Assembly: GCF_905171775.1 (NCBI RefSeq)
Contig: NC_053491.1
Location: forward strand, 229,514,247-229,578,246
Length of the DNA: 64,000 bases
DNA from: Rana temporaria
Lineage: Eukaryota > Chordata > Amphibia > Anura > Ranidae
Direction of reading: 5' to 3'
Below, one piece after another: positions 34,685 through 45,139 of the stretch. Made by a program: the position numbers and the translations under genes. The stretch's first letter is position 1. The number at the start of each line of letters is the position of its first letter. The notes beneath the pieces are model-generated. The model was not told where the DNA came from. It saw nothing but the letters and a program-made list of their open reading frames with translations, and did not search any database.

Positions 34685-34690
34685 AAAGAA
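34616..34690 (+). terminator. L1 polyadenylation signal and A-tail
   Basis: AATAAA at 34616-34621 is followed by ctaatttgac and then about 50 A residues, ending in aagaaaagaa before the target duplication. Confidence 0.9.
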
Positions 34691-35037
34691 AAAAAAGACA
34701 CAAGTCCATCCAGTTCAACCATAAAACAAAATAAATTAATAACAATAATAATATCATACCATCCCATATACCCAATTCTATACCCACAGTTGATCAGGAA
34801 GAAGGCGAAAAACCCCAGCAGAGCATGATCCAATTTGCTACAGCAGGGGGAAAAAAACGAGAGGCAATCGGATATTCCCCGGATCAACTTTACCTATAAA
34901 TGTTAGGACCCAGTTATATTATATACATTTAGGAAATAATCCAGACCTTTCTTAAAGCAATCTACTGAGCTGGCCAGAACCACCTCTGCAGGGAGTCTAT
35001 TCCACATTTTCACAGCTCTTACTGTGAAGAAATAATG
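34691..35037 (-). pseudogene. CR1-like LINE fragment: end of reverse transcriptase ORF and 3' UTR
   Basis: On the minus strand the frame ending near 34905 reads YFFTVRAVKMWNRLPAEVV then ASSVDCFKKGLDYFLN, the typical C-terminal signature of CR1/L2/Rex-group LINEs. Downstream on the same strand comes the 3' UTR, interrupted by the L1 and resuming at 28080. Sequence beyond 35040 is unrelated, so the copy is 5'-truncated. The exact clade is not resolved. Confidence 0.8.
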
Positions 35038-35280
35038 ATATTTGAAATGCGATCCCGACATGCGATTCCGTCTGAATCGGAACGGATTCCCAAAAGTAGT
35101 TTCTGTACTACTTTTGGGGACTTTGGGTGCAATTTCAATGGACATCTGTGCAGGAACCTGAACAGATGTCTCTGAAATCGCCCACGAAGTCGGACTAACA
35201 TGCGTGTTCAGCTGAACACACACAATTTAAATCCCGCAGCAGTGTGAACCCAGGCGGAATGCCAGGAATATGGGCTAGCA
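35038..35280. repeat. Probable MITE piece with internal hairpins
   Basis: gcgatcccgacatgcgattccg and the pair aaaagtagtttctgtactactttt form hairpins. The ends were not defined. Confidence 0.4.
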
Positions 35281-35522
35281 TCCCTAAAGCAAGATATAGT
35301 TCCCTGCAATATTCAGCATCAGGTGGGAACTTGAAGCAAAGTGCCTAACAGAATGGGATCCCTTGTCAAAACAGTAGCCTGCGTAGACACTAGGCTCCCC
35401 CACATCAGCATTGTGGTACAAGAAACTAGAAAAAGGACCTTTAAATCCCTCATCATTAACTATGTTAGAAAAATGAATGTGCAAAACAGATGCCAACATT
35501 GTATTAAATAAAATAAAAAAAC

Positions 35523-36219
35523 TACCGTATATACTCGAGTATAAGCCAAGTTTTTCAGCACATTTTTTGTGTGCTGAAAATGCCCCCCTCGGCTTATACT
35601 CGAGTCACCTTTTTGCACCTGATCTCCCGGACTTTGGGGACCCAGTACCGGCCGGCCGTCCATAGATCCCCTGGACCCCAAACTTGGTACACATGTAGCC
35701 CCACTTTTCCTCTACAAGTGTGCAAAGTTTTTTGTCCGGGGTACCTACAGCCGGGGAGCACTGATTTTTCAAAGCTGGGCGCCCCCTTCCATAGACTCCC
35801 ATGTTAAATGTCAGTCTAGTCATGGACACAGTGAGGCATGGGCACAGTGAGGCATGGGCACAGTGAGGTATGGAAATAGTGAGGCATGGACACAGTGAGG
35901 CATGGGCACAGTGAGGCATGGGCACAGTGAGACATGGGCACCGTGAGGCATGGACACCATGAGGCATGGACACAGTGAGGCATGGACACAGTGAAGCATG
36001 GACACAGTGAGGCATGGGCACAGTGAAGCATGGGCACAGTGAGGCATTGACACAGTGAGGCATGCACTTGGATACGGTGAGGCAAAGTGAGGCACAGTGA
36101 GGCATGCAGATGGACACCCTATGCTTATACTCAAATCAACACGTTTTCCAATTTTTTTGTGGTAAAATTAGGTGCCTCAGCTTATATTCGGGTCAGCTTC
36201 TACTCGAGTATATATGGTA
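35523..36219. mobile_element. MITE with TACCGTATATACTCGAG terminus
   Basis: Ends are TACCGTATATACTCGAGTAT and CTACTCGAGTATATATGGTA. The left part has a perfect hairpin around tcagcacattttttgtgtgctga. The right third is a minisatellite (35816-36115). Confidence 0.8.
35816..36115. repeat. 16-bp minisatellite inside the MITE
   Basis: About 18 units of GGCATGGGCACAGTGA with mostly G/A and C/G changes. Cys/His/Pro-rich open frames on the minus strand arise from it. Confidence 0.95.
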
Positions 36220-37004
36220 AATACCATCACAGTTTCTGTCCTCTTACATCACTTTATTGAAAAGTTTAAAAAAAATCTTGCAGCGTTTTTCAATCACTCA
36301 GTCTACGCACATCACTATTTGGTGCATCTGTGGCATGGAAGAGCATAACAGCAAAGGGTTAGAACACAATCTATTTATTGTTTTACCCCCCTTTTTAATC
36401 ACGTTTGATGCCAAAGGGTATAAACATTGATATTAATATTGAAAAAGACCCAAATATTCTGTGTCTTTGCTATAGACTAGCAGCTTGTACGCCTAGTGTG
36501 ACATGATCCAGGAAGAGGGCTACGCTTTTTTTTAACATATTTCTTAAAAATAAAAAAATAAATGGTGGATTGGCAGTCACAAACACAGCAGAGCCAAATT
36601 TCTGTTATTCATCTCTATTTGTCCTTTAAAGCTAAACAAATGCAAGAGAGAAAGAATTTGCCAAAGAACAAAATTATAGCATTAACGGTACACATATCCG
36701 TTGTCCGTGACAGCTCTCCAAGATTTTGCATAATGCAATCAAAATGCCCATACACCTGTCTAACCTTTTTAAGGATGTTTGGAAAAAGTTTGTTCTACGG
36801 TTTATTTATGCAAACAGTCAGGATTCAAAGTACCTATTAAACCTTACCCATGCACTAACATTACCTTTCTCTACTACTTATCTGCTGTTGTAAGACCTGC
36901 CCTTGACTTTCAAGTAAGAGAGTCATTAAATTATTGGGTCTGGGACGGGAACAGGAGCCGCATGGGTATATATATTCAGTTCTTGCACCGTTGCAGTTGC
37001 TGGG
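36220..37004. other. Intronic DNA without recognised features
   Basis: No open frame, terminal repeat or array was convincing. Confidence 0.4.
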
Positions 37005-37258
37005 TATAAATTACTAAAGGATATTTGTAAGAGAAGTTGCCCTTAGCAATTACATTTTCGAGAGCTTAGTGAATGTGGTGAAGTTCCACTTTGCAAAGAA
37101 TAACAAACCACATGCAAGGAAAATAAAAAAATAGCATTTTTGCTTGCACACGATTTGGATCGTGGAAATCAGCAGAGCTTCAATTCATTCACTCATTTCT
37201 GGAGAAATTTCTCTTGCAAAGTGAATAGCCTATTTGCCTTTAGTAAATCGACTCCATT
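37005..37258. mobile_element. MITE, TTACTAAAGG terminus
   Basis: Left ATTACTAAAGGATATTTG and right CTATTTGCCTTTAGTAAAT are inverted. The interior ataacaaaccacatgcaagg and ttgcttgcacacgat recur in the next copy. Confidence 0.65.
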
Positions 37259-37360
37259 GTCTCCAGAATGGTTTGGCTACTCATAAACCTCCACAGATTG
37301 CTCATATCTGAAAAATTAGACTGTAAAATTTGCTGCAGTTCCAGGCTTGCTCCCCCATGA

Positions 37361-37550
37361 CAATGGGGTTGATTTACTATAGACAAAAAGGCTGTTCATT
37401 TTGAAAAGGGAGTTTGTCTTAGAACTTGGTGAATGGCAGATTTTTCAAAGAATACCCAATCACATGCGAAGGAAAATAAAAAATAACAGTTTTGCTTGCA
37501 CATGATTGGATGATTGAAAGCAAATAGTCATTTCTTTTAGAATATCAACC
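37361..37550. mobile_element. MITE fragment, same family as 37005-37258
   Basis: It starts GGGGTTGATTTACTATAG, shares the cacatgcgaaggaaaataaa block, and lacks a clear right end. Confidence 0.55.
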
Positions 37551-37559
37551 AAGAGGAAT

Positions 37560-38150
37560 ACACTGGGGGGTCTGATCTTGGTTTGTACAAGCAGCTTTAC
37601 TCAAAGGTTTTGCGGCATTTGGGCAATGTACTTACTTTCTATACATTATATATTTTTTGCCTTTCTCCGGATCAACTGGGATTTTGCATATAGAGGTTCT
37701 CTATTAATTTTAAATAGATGAACTTGTGTATTTTTTTAACCAGACTAACTACATAACTACAACAAATAAAGGTAATAAAAAAATACAGAAAGATTACAGG
37801 ACGTACTGTTCTGTTCCATGGGCTATGAGAAATTGCTGTTAACGTCTATTATGCCCTGCACTTTTAAAGTCCTATATACAGGATCCTATTTTGGTGTGCT
37901 TTCACAAAATGCACAAAAACAGCATGACATATTAGAAGTCTAATGCAAAGCTCAGCTAACCCTTCTGAAACTCGCAGGTACATTGTGCTGCACCAGCGCT
38001 GTGGTAGAAGCACACTGGGACAGTTTGGGGGCCTTAGGTTTAAAGTAAAGTTTCTGTCAACCACCTCTGAATGCTAAAGTAATTTACATAGACATGTTTA
38101 GACTTAAAATGATATTATATCCTTTAATTTGTATTTTTTTAAATAAAAAA
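37560..38150. other. Intronic DNA without recognised features
   Basis: Nothing specific was recognised. Confidence 0.4.
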
Positions 38151-38154
38151 ACAT

Positions 38155-38345
38155 TATACTTACCTACTGTGTGCAATGGTTTTGCACAAAGCAGATCCTC
38201 CTCTTCTGCGGTCCTCACCCTGATGGGGATGTCCCCTAGCAAGCCATTTGCTAAGGGGGATACTCGTGCGGGCTCGCTCCCGTGTCTCACTAGCTGCACC
38301 CATAGACACAAACAGCGAGCTTGTGCCACCTCCTCACTCCCTCAT
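38155..38345. repeat. Interspersed repeat (acttacct...tttgcacaaagcag)
   Basis: It matches 41763-42055 over acttacct, gtgcaat(t)ggttttgcaca and gcagatcctcctcttct, and the tctattcagacacagagc-type region. No terminal motif was defined. Confidence 0.65.
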
Positions 38346-38349
38346 CATC

Positions 38350-40380
38350 ATCTTGTGCACAGCATTGGTTCGAAACTGGGCTCAGATAAGTATAAGGGGG
38401 GGGGGAGAGAAAATCCTCTAGGCCCGAATTTACTCATGATTCAGCAACGTCAGCAATAAACAGTGCATATAAGCCTTAACTGAAATGTGAATAATGATAC
38501 TTTTACTAGTCTGGAGTGCACTCTACAAGAATGGTTAGGATATGGTGCAATATCCCCTGAAAAGTACCTCTCAGCATAAGCAATAGGTGAATATCCTGCT
38601 GTAATGGGACAATATTTGGTCCTAACTCTTCAACCGGCTAGCGTTAGGGCCCAATTGTACTGCTGGTGCACATAAGAATAGTCCCAGTCAAGCCTGCAGG
38701 CAGCAATAAGGCCATTATATGGCTGTATGAACAGGGCTCAGTCTCTCTACCAGCAGCCCCAGACTTAGCACTCCATTTTCTGCTTAGGCCGCCATGCTGC
38801 AGCAGTTGTGGTGCATACTGGACAGCAATGTTCACTCTACGGGCTCTCTCATGGCAAGAGGAAATTGTGTCTTTTACAGCCTAGGAAAATGCAGCTCTTT
38901 TCCCTCTTTCTGGCAATCTCTCTCTGGGAAATGTAGTTCAAACGCACTTGATTAAAGTCTCTCTCCTCTGAATTACAACCCCGACCTTACTCAGTCTATT
39001 GAACTCTTCTTGCTCAGCAGATCCCTCCTACTGCAGATATAGCTATTAACCAGTTCAGCACTGCAGGACAGCAGCTACATAGCTACAGCCAGTGGTTCTC
39101 TCACTCTCCGTTGTTAGCCAAGCACCTGGCTACATTAGTGATATTGACACTCATTTATCTATATCAAGCATGGAATATGGAACCACTGGCACCTGGCAAA
39201 GACCTAAAATATGTGCCCCATATCACAATGTTTTTAGGGCTTGTTTATATTATTTTTTAAATATTAAAGGGCAAGCAAATGTTTATATCAATCACCATAA
39301 CTGTGTAAATGCAAAGGTATTGAAATTATAAGTTATTACATCTTTGTAGAACCAACATGTTGCAGTGTGCTAACGAAATTAATGTCAACAGATGAGATGG
39401 TGAGACTTACTGCTAGAATGTAGGTGACAAATGTCTGTAGCAGGCTTCGGCAAACCTCCTCTTGCTGTGGATGCATCCTTATTAAGTCTATTCTCTATTT
39501 AGCATATAAAGTTAAAGGTTATCATTATTAGATGATTGCAACCCTAGTGAGCAGACATTTTTAATCCAAGGGGATGATGCTGCATCAGATGCACATTTTG
39601 CTGTTTGCCTTTTGATTCCTCTAAAAAATTCCAAATCGGACACTGATTCCTATAGGGTCTTTTCAGGGAACTCCAGGTAAAACTCAAAATGTTGTAAAAA
39701 CAACAAAAAAAAAAACACAAAATGTTGTTGTGCTTTTTTATTTTTTTTGCAATCTGTGTCTATGCTTGTTTGTGGATGTACCAGGGGAAAACTGCAGCAG
39801 AAAGTGGAGCCTGTCTAAGACAACATGCTGTTCTTATAGGTTGTACACAACACTCCAGCCATTTTTCATGATACACTTTGATCCAACATTGAATCCTCCC
39901 TCGTCTATTTCTTTTGATATAAGAGAAAGTTGCCTTGAAGGGATTTTAAATTAGTTGCGAGCAAAACCAGATAAAAAAAATAATCTAGTAAATACAGCCC
40001 CATAGGATGTGAGTTTTCTGGTGATTTTCATCCTAGATGGAGTTTTACTTTAACATTCAACTGAAGTCACAGAAATATATACATTCAGGTAGTCATTGTA
40101 CCAGCAATTTAGATTTTCATTTTACAGCAATTGTGCAGCATGTAAATATAAATGTGCAATCCAATAGGCACCAGTGTCAGACCTACCTCTATTATTAATC
40201 AGCATTCAGTACCAGACCTTACTAGACATACACCTTCTCTTCTCTGGAATACAAGTCTGTGTGTCTGTTACTCAGGTATCCCAGCACAAAGCACTATAGG
40301 GAATGGCAGTAGGCAGTATTTTCAATGAAGAAAAGGGTATTTTAAATCTTTCTCAGGCAATATTTGTCAAAAATCATAAC
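38350..40380. other. Intronic DNA without recognised features
   Basis: Mixed composition with short open frames only. Confidence 0.4.
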
Positions 40381-40427
40381 ATGCAAGGATACAGGGCTAG
40401 AATGAGCTGAAACAATATGATACTTCA

Positions 40428-40880
40428 ATGATGTTTTGGGGTTGTTTTTCTACCTCTGGCACTGGGTGCCTTGAATGTGTGCAAGGCATCATGAAATCTG
40501 AGGATTACCAAAGGATTTTGGGTCGCACTGTAGAGCCCAGTGTCAGAAAGCTGGGTTTGCGTCCGAGATCTTGGGTCTTCCAGCAGGACAATGACCCCAA
40601 ACATAGGTCAAAAAGCACCCAGAAATGGATGGCAACAAATCGTTGGAGAGTTCTAAAGTGGCCAGCAATGAGTCCAGATCTAAATCCAATGAACACCTGT
40701 GGAGAGATCTTAAAATTACTGTTGGGGAAAAGGCGCCCTTCCAATAAGAGAGACCTGGAGCAGTTTGCAAAGGAAGAGTGGTCCAAAATTCCAGGTGAGA
40801 GGTGTAAGAGGCTTATTGATGGTTATATGAAGCGACTGATTTCAGTTTTTTTTTCCAAAGGGTGTGCAACCAAATATTAA
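40428..40880 (+). pseudogene. Tc1 transposase C-terminal half with a compensated frameshift
   Basis: Visible blocks are MMFWGCFSTSGTG, FQQDNDPKHRSKSTQKW, WPAMSPDLNP and KRRPSNKRDLEQFAKEEW. Between SPDLNP and KRRP the frame reads MNTCGEILKLLL instead of the expected IE.LW.DLK. One base is missing near 40690 and one extra G appears near 40726. The frame therefore reopens, but the catalytic Glu is lost. The piece is inactive. Confidence 0.85.
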
Positions 40881-41077
40881 GTTAAGGGTGCCAAGAATTT
40901 TGACCAGCCCATTTTTTGAGTTTTGTGTGACATTATGTCCAATTTGCTTTTTTTCCTCCCTTTTTTTGTTTTGTTCCAATACACACAAAGGGAATTAACA
41001 TGTGTATAGCAAATACACTGCAATACTTTCTATGAGAAATACTTGATTTCCTGGGGTGCCAACAATTTCGAGCATGA

Positions 41078-41568
41078 GGCCCCATACACACGAGAGGATT
41101 TATCCGCAGATACGGTCCAGCGGACCGTATCCGCGGATAAATCCTCTCGAGGATTTCAGAGGATTTCTATGCGATGGCGTGTACACACCATCGCATTGAA
41201 ATCCGCGCTGAAATCCTCTGCCGATGACGTGTCGCGCCGTCGCCGCTATTATGACGCGGCGACGGGCGCGACGCTGTCATATAAGGAATTCCACGCATGC
41301 GTCAAATCATTACGACGCGTGCGGGGAATCCCTTTAGACGGATGGATCCGGTAAGTCTGTACAGACGAGCGGATCCATCCGTTGGAATGGATTCCAGCAG
41401 ATGGATTTGTTGAGCATGTCAGCAAATATCCATCTGCTGGAAATCCATCCCAGGGGAGATTTATCTGCGGATAAATATCCGACGGAGTGTACACACCATA
41501 GAATCTATCCGCAGAAACCCATTTGATGGGATTTATCTGCGGATAGATTCTATGGTGTGTATGGGGCC
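41078..41568. mobile_element. Harbinger-type MITE, 491 bp, copy A
   Basis: Ends are GGCCCCATACACACGAGAGG and CTATGGTGTGTATGGGGCC. A perfect TGA duplication lies at 41075-41077 and 41569-41571. It is nearly identical to 62545-63035 in opposite orientation. Confidence 0.93.
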
Positions 41569-41677
41569 TGACTGTATAGCAATAGCCCAGCCGAGGGGAG
41601 TGCAATCAGACAATCGGAGAAGTGGAGGAGCCCACAGCACCATCAGGGGGACCACAGAAGAGGAAGTAAGTGGTCGC

Positions 41678-41805
41678 TCTGTGCAATATCCTTGCACAAA
41701 GCAGGTAAGTATAACCTTTTTTTTATATGATTATAAAATCTTGATAAAAAAAAAAAAACATGTTATACTTACCTGCTCTGTGCAATTGGTTTTGCACAGA
41801 GCAGC
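41678..41805. repeat. Inverted repeat, about 45-bp arms
   Basis: ctctgtgcaatatccttgca plus gcaggtaagtataac pairs with gttatacttacctgc and the following tgcacagag. The right arm is the start of the repeat shared with 38155. Confidence 0.75.
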
Positions 41806-42153
41806 CCAGATCCTCCTCTTCTCGGGTCCCTATTCAATGCTTCTGGCCCCTCCCGCCTGTCGATTGCCCCCACAGCAAGCAGCTTGCTATGGGAGCATCC
41901 AAGCCGAGTCACAGCTCTGTGTGTCTATTCAGACACAGAGCCCGGACCCGACCCTGCCCCCTCTCTCCCCTGGTTGGCTAACTGACTTTGATTGACAGCC
42001 GCAATAGCCAACGGAGCTGCTGCTGTGTCTCAGCCAATTAGGAGGAAAGTCCCAGATTGCGAAGACACTCGTGGACATCACTGGAGAGAGATGGGGCTCA
42101 GGTAATTAGGGGGTGCTGGAGAGGCTGCTACACACAGAATGTTTTTATCTTAA

Positions 42154-43101
42154 CTACTTTAGACACGGGCCATAGTCAAAAGACGGCCTCCAGGTGGCTC
42201 TATAAATCCGGGAGGCCATCTTTTGACATCCTCGCGTCCTCCGGCCACTGGGGGGCATCTCCGGTATGCCGATGCGCGTGCCTGGCGGCTGCGATGACAG
42301 AGCAATGGCAATGACAGAGCAAGGACGTATAGCTGTGTGTGTAAACACAGAGCTCCACGTCCTGTCAGGGAGAGGAAACAGATGCTGTGTCCCTTGTACA
42401 TAAGGACACAGCATCGGTCACCTCCCCCAGTCAGTCCCCTCCCCCCAAAGTAAGAATCACTCCCAGAATACACATTTAACCCCTTCCTCGCCCCCTAGTG
42501 TTAACCCCTTCCCTGCCAGTCACATTTATACAGTAATCAATGCATTTTTATAGCACTGATCGCTGTATTAATGTGAATGGTCCCAAAAATGTGTCAAAAG
42601 TGTCCGATGTGTCCGCCGCAATATCGCAGTCCTGACAAAATTCACAGATCGCCGTATTACTAGTAAAAAAAAAAAAATAAAAAAAAAAATCAGAATCCTA
42701 TGCCCTATTTTGTAGCCACTATAACTTTTGCGCAAACCAATCACTATACGCTTATTGCGATTTTTTTTTCCAAAAATATGTAGAATACATATCGGCCTAA
42801 ACTGAAAAAAAATATATATATTTTTTTTTTAAATTGGATTTGTTATAGCAAAAAGTAAAAAATATTGTGTTTTTTTTTTTCAAAATTGTCGCTCTTTTTT
42901 TGTTTATAGCGCAAAAAAGAAAAACCGCAGAGGTGATCAAATACCACCAAAAGAAATCTTTATTTGTGGGAAAAAAGGACATAAATTTTGTTTGGGAGGC
43001 ACGTCGTACGACCGCGCAATTTTAATTTAAAGCGACGCAGTGCTGAAAGCTGAAATTTCGCCTGAGCAGGAAGGGGGTATATGTGCCCAGTAAGCAAGTG
43101 G
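42154..43101. mobile_element. TTAA-flanked (piggyBac-type) MITE, 948 bp
   Basis: TTAA at 42150-42153 and 43102-43105. Ends are CTACTTTAGACACGGGC and GCCCAGTAAGCAAGTGG. The interior holds cttttgcgcaaacca and a poly-T/A-rich segment also seen at 11297. No transposase. Confidence 0.88.
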
Positions 43102-43109
43102 TTAATGCA

Positions 43110-43222
43110 TAGACTGCATTTCCTGCTGAAAAAAGCCCTGATTGAGTTTAACTTCCCATTAACAACATATCTATGTTTTAAATAATTATTACATGTTCAG
43201 CCCCAGTGCATGCACTTTAGAT
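43110..43222. repeat. Left edge of the minisatellite that hosts the hAT insertion
   Basis: catgttcagccccagtgcat followed by gcactttagat is one unit of the array continuing at 44242-44455. Confidence 0.5.
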
Positions 43223-44241
43223 CAGTGTTGCCAACCATCAGTATTTTAACTGGCAGCCAGTAAAACACAGGCAAATTTCTTCTGCCAGTAAAAGTAAAAG
43301 GTTGCCAGTAAAAAATATGGCTGTGATGCTCTGCTTGATCCACAGCTGACTGAGACCATCTGAGTGCCTGCTACAGTGTGATAGGGTGGCTCTGGTGGAG
43401 GTGGTGCCTTACCTGTCCCTGAGCTACTTACTTACTATATCTATATATATAAAACTCAACGTGTGTGTGTGTGTGTGTGTATGTATGTTCCAGCATCACG
43501 TCCAAACGGCTAAAGATATTAACATGAAACTTGGCACACATGTTACTTATATGTCAGCAACAAACATAGGATAGGTGGTTTAACCCTTACCCACCCCCAT
43601 TTGCCATGGTCGGGGTTTTTCTTTAAAGTCCCATTCAACTCTATGGGAAATACATGTTACTTCATAACTTCCAAACGGCTGTACATATTTCGATAACACT
43701 TGGTCACATGTTACTTATATGTCCACTTAAACTATAGGAAAGTTAATTTATCCCTTAACTACCCCCATTTGTGAGGGTCGGGGTTTTTGTTTAAAGTCCC
43801 ATGCAAATCAATAGGAAATGTATGTTCCCACATAACTTCTGTACGCCTGGAGATATTTCAATAATACCTGGTACACATATTACTTATATGCCAAATAAAA
43901 ATATATGACAGTTAAATTAACCCTTACCTACACCCTTATATAAAAGATGGGTATATTTATATTACTATGATTTTCCTCCCCAAAAGGTTAAGATAGGAAG
44001 ACCGGGCAACGCCGGGTATTCAGCTAGTTGAAAATAAAATAAGAAATATGTTGTTTGCCTTATTGTCTACCTTAAATCATATTGCTAATTGCATATTGTA
44101 TTTGTTTGTAGCCTAAATACTCTAATTTGCACTTAAAACTGTATTTATGTAACTTTTGGAGATGACAGTAAATACTTGGGTGTGCCAGTAAAATTTGGGT
44201 GTTGTGTCAGTAAATTTCAATCTGGTAGGTTGGCAACACTG
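43223..44241. mobile_element. hAT-type element (CAGTGTTGCCAACC) with nested Helitron
   Basis: Ends are CAGTGTTGCCAACC and GGTAGGTTGGCAACACTG. The flanks CTTTAGAT (43215-43222) and CTTCAGAT (44242-44249) form an 8-bp duplication with one change, although both also belong to the host minisatellite. Without the Helitron it is 431 bp. Confidence 0.85.
43440..44027 (+). mobile_element. Non-autonomous Helitron, 588 bp
   Basis: It starts TCTATATATATAAAA after A and ends with hairpin CCGGGCAACGCCGGG then TATTCAGCTAG before T. These are the 5' TC, 3' hairpin and CTAG terminus of Helitrons, inserted between A and T without duplication. The interior holds three direct units of about 168 bp, each with cataacttccaaacggct-like and ttacttatatg blocks. 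A (GT)n run follows the 5' end. Confidence 0.92.
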
Positions 44242-44455
44242 CTTCAGATTTTAGATCAAATCCAATACATGCGCTTCAGAACTCGACTCAAATCAAAAAT
44301 ATGCATTTCAGGCTTCAGATCAGATCAAATAAATGCACTTCAGACCTCTGACCGGGTCCAATACATTCACTTCATACATCAGATCAGCCTCAATACATGC
44401 ACTTTAGACCTTAGATCAGATTCAATACATTCAATGCACTTCAGAAATGCAGGGT
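44242..44455. repeat. Minisatellite, about 32-36 bp unit (TCAGATC..AATACATGCACTT)
   Basis: Six or seven diverged units with aatacatgcacttcaga. The array was split by the hAT element. Confidence 0.85.
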
Positions 44456-44660
44456 AGACATGTAGTTGAGCTTCTTCTGCACAGTACGTCAATGTCCTCA
44501 GCCTCAGGTTTTCAACAACATTACGGAGGTGGGTGGGCCAGGCTTTGTAGTTGACAGCCTAGTGATCTGTCAATTACAGCCAATGGCAGTGGGTGCCGGC
44601 GCAAACAGCATTTCCAGGGGTTGTGAACTCATGGTATACTGTTACAGCAGGTGCATTTAA

Positions 44661-45131
44661 AGCCTCGTACACACGCCTGGTTTACTCGGCAAGAACCAGC
44701 AAGAAAACTGCTGGCAGAGCTTTCTTGCCGAGTAAACCAGGCGTGTGTACGAGGCTCTCAGGTTTCTCGACAAGAAAACTGCCCAAAATCTAGACGAGAA
44801 AAATAGAGAACATGTTCTCTATTTTCTCATCGTGAGATTCTCAGCAGTTTTATTGCCAAGAAACCCGAGAGTGTGTATACTTACCTGGTCGCCGTGGAAA
44901 CCCGCGCATGATCGAAATGACTTTGACACATGCGCGGTAGCTTCCTAGGCATAGGTAGAGTGCAGCAAGATGGCGGCGACGGCATCGAATGTGACGAGCG
45001 CATGCTCGTCATACGCGATGACGTCACTGCATTCTTTACTTTCAAGAGAACCGCCGTTCTTTTGAAAGGATAGTCTGTACACTTGGGCGACATTTTTTCC
45101 TGAAGAGATTCTTGCCCGTGTGTACAGGGCT
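44661..45131. mobile_element. Harbinger-type MITE
   Basis: It starts AGCCTCGTACACACGCCTGG and ends CCCGTGTGTACAGGGCT. The flanking triplets TAA and TAT are imperfect. Internal palindrome: ctgctggcagagctttcttgc. It is related to 57015-57447. Confidence 0.8.
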
Positions 45132-45139
45132 TATCTTGG

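Larger units (their letters stand above)
28081..34690 (+). mobile_element. Full-length L1 retrotransposon, apparently intact
   Basis: The element has a 152-bp 5' UTR, ORF1 (28233-29291), a 911-bp spacer, ORF2 (30203-33994), a 3' UTR with an AATAAA-like signal at 34616-34621 and a long A-rich tail from about 34632. It is bounded by a perfect 16-bp duplication aaaaaagacacaagtc at 28065-28080 and 34691-34706. The inferred first nick on the minus strand lies at TTTTTT/AACC, matching the L1 endonuclease preference. Intact frames and perfect duplications point to a recent insertion. It sits in the 3' UTR of an older CR1-like LINE, in the sense orientation of unc5a. Confidence 0.95.
40384..41574 (+). 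mobile_element. Tc1/mariner element, left part deleted, right terminus split by a MITE
   Basis: The transposase C-terminal half is followed by a terminal repeat (ggtgccaacaatttcgagca) interrupted at 41075 by a 491-bp MITE. The last bases, actg, continue at 41571-41574, then TA. The helix-turn-helix half and left terminus were not found. Confidence 0.8.

Noticed and set aside
34903..35223. A 106-residue protein-coding gene on the minus strand
   Set aside because: Only its second half is LINE-derived; the first half is read through an unrelated repeat, so it is a chance fusion.
35816..36115. CRISPR-like regular repeats
   Set aside because: Units are contiguous without unique spacers, the genome is vertebrate and no cas genes are present. 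It is a minisatellite.
35605..36134. Cys/His/Pro repeat proteins of up to 170 residues on the minus strand
   Set aside because: Open in all three frames because of a 16-bp minisatellite; no start context or domain.
41249..41605. Near-identical 100-118 residue frames here and at 62508-62864
   Set aside because: The identity comes from duplicate non-coding MITEs in inverted orientation; no domain.
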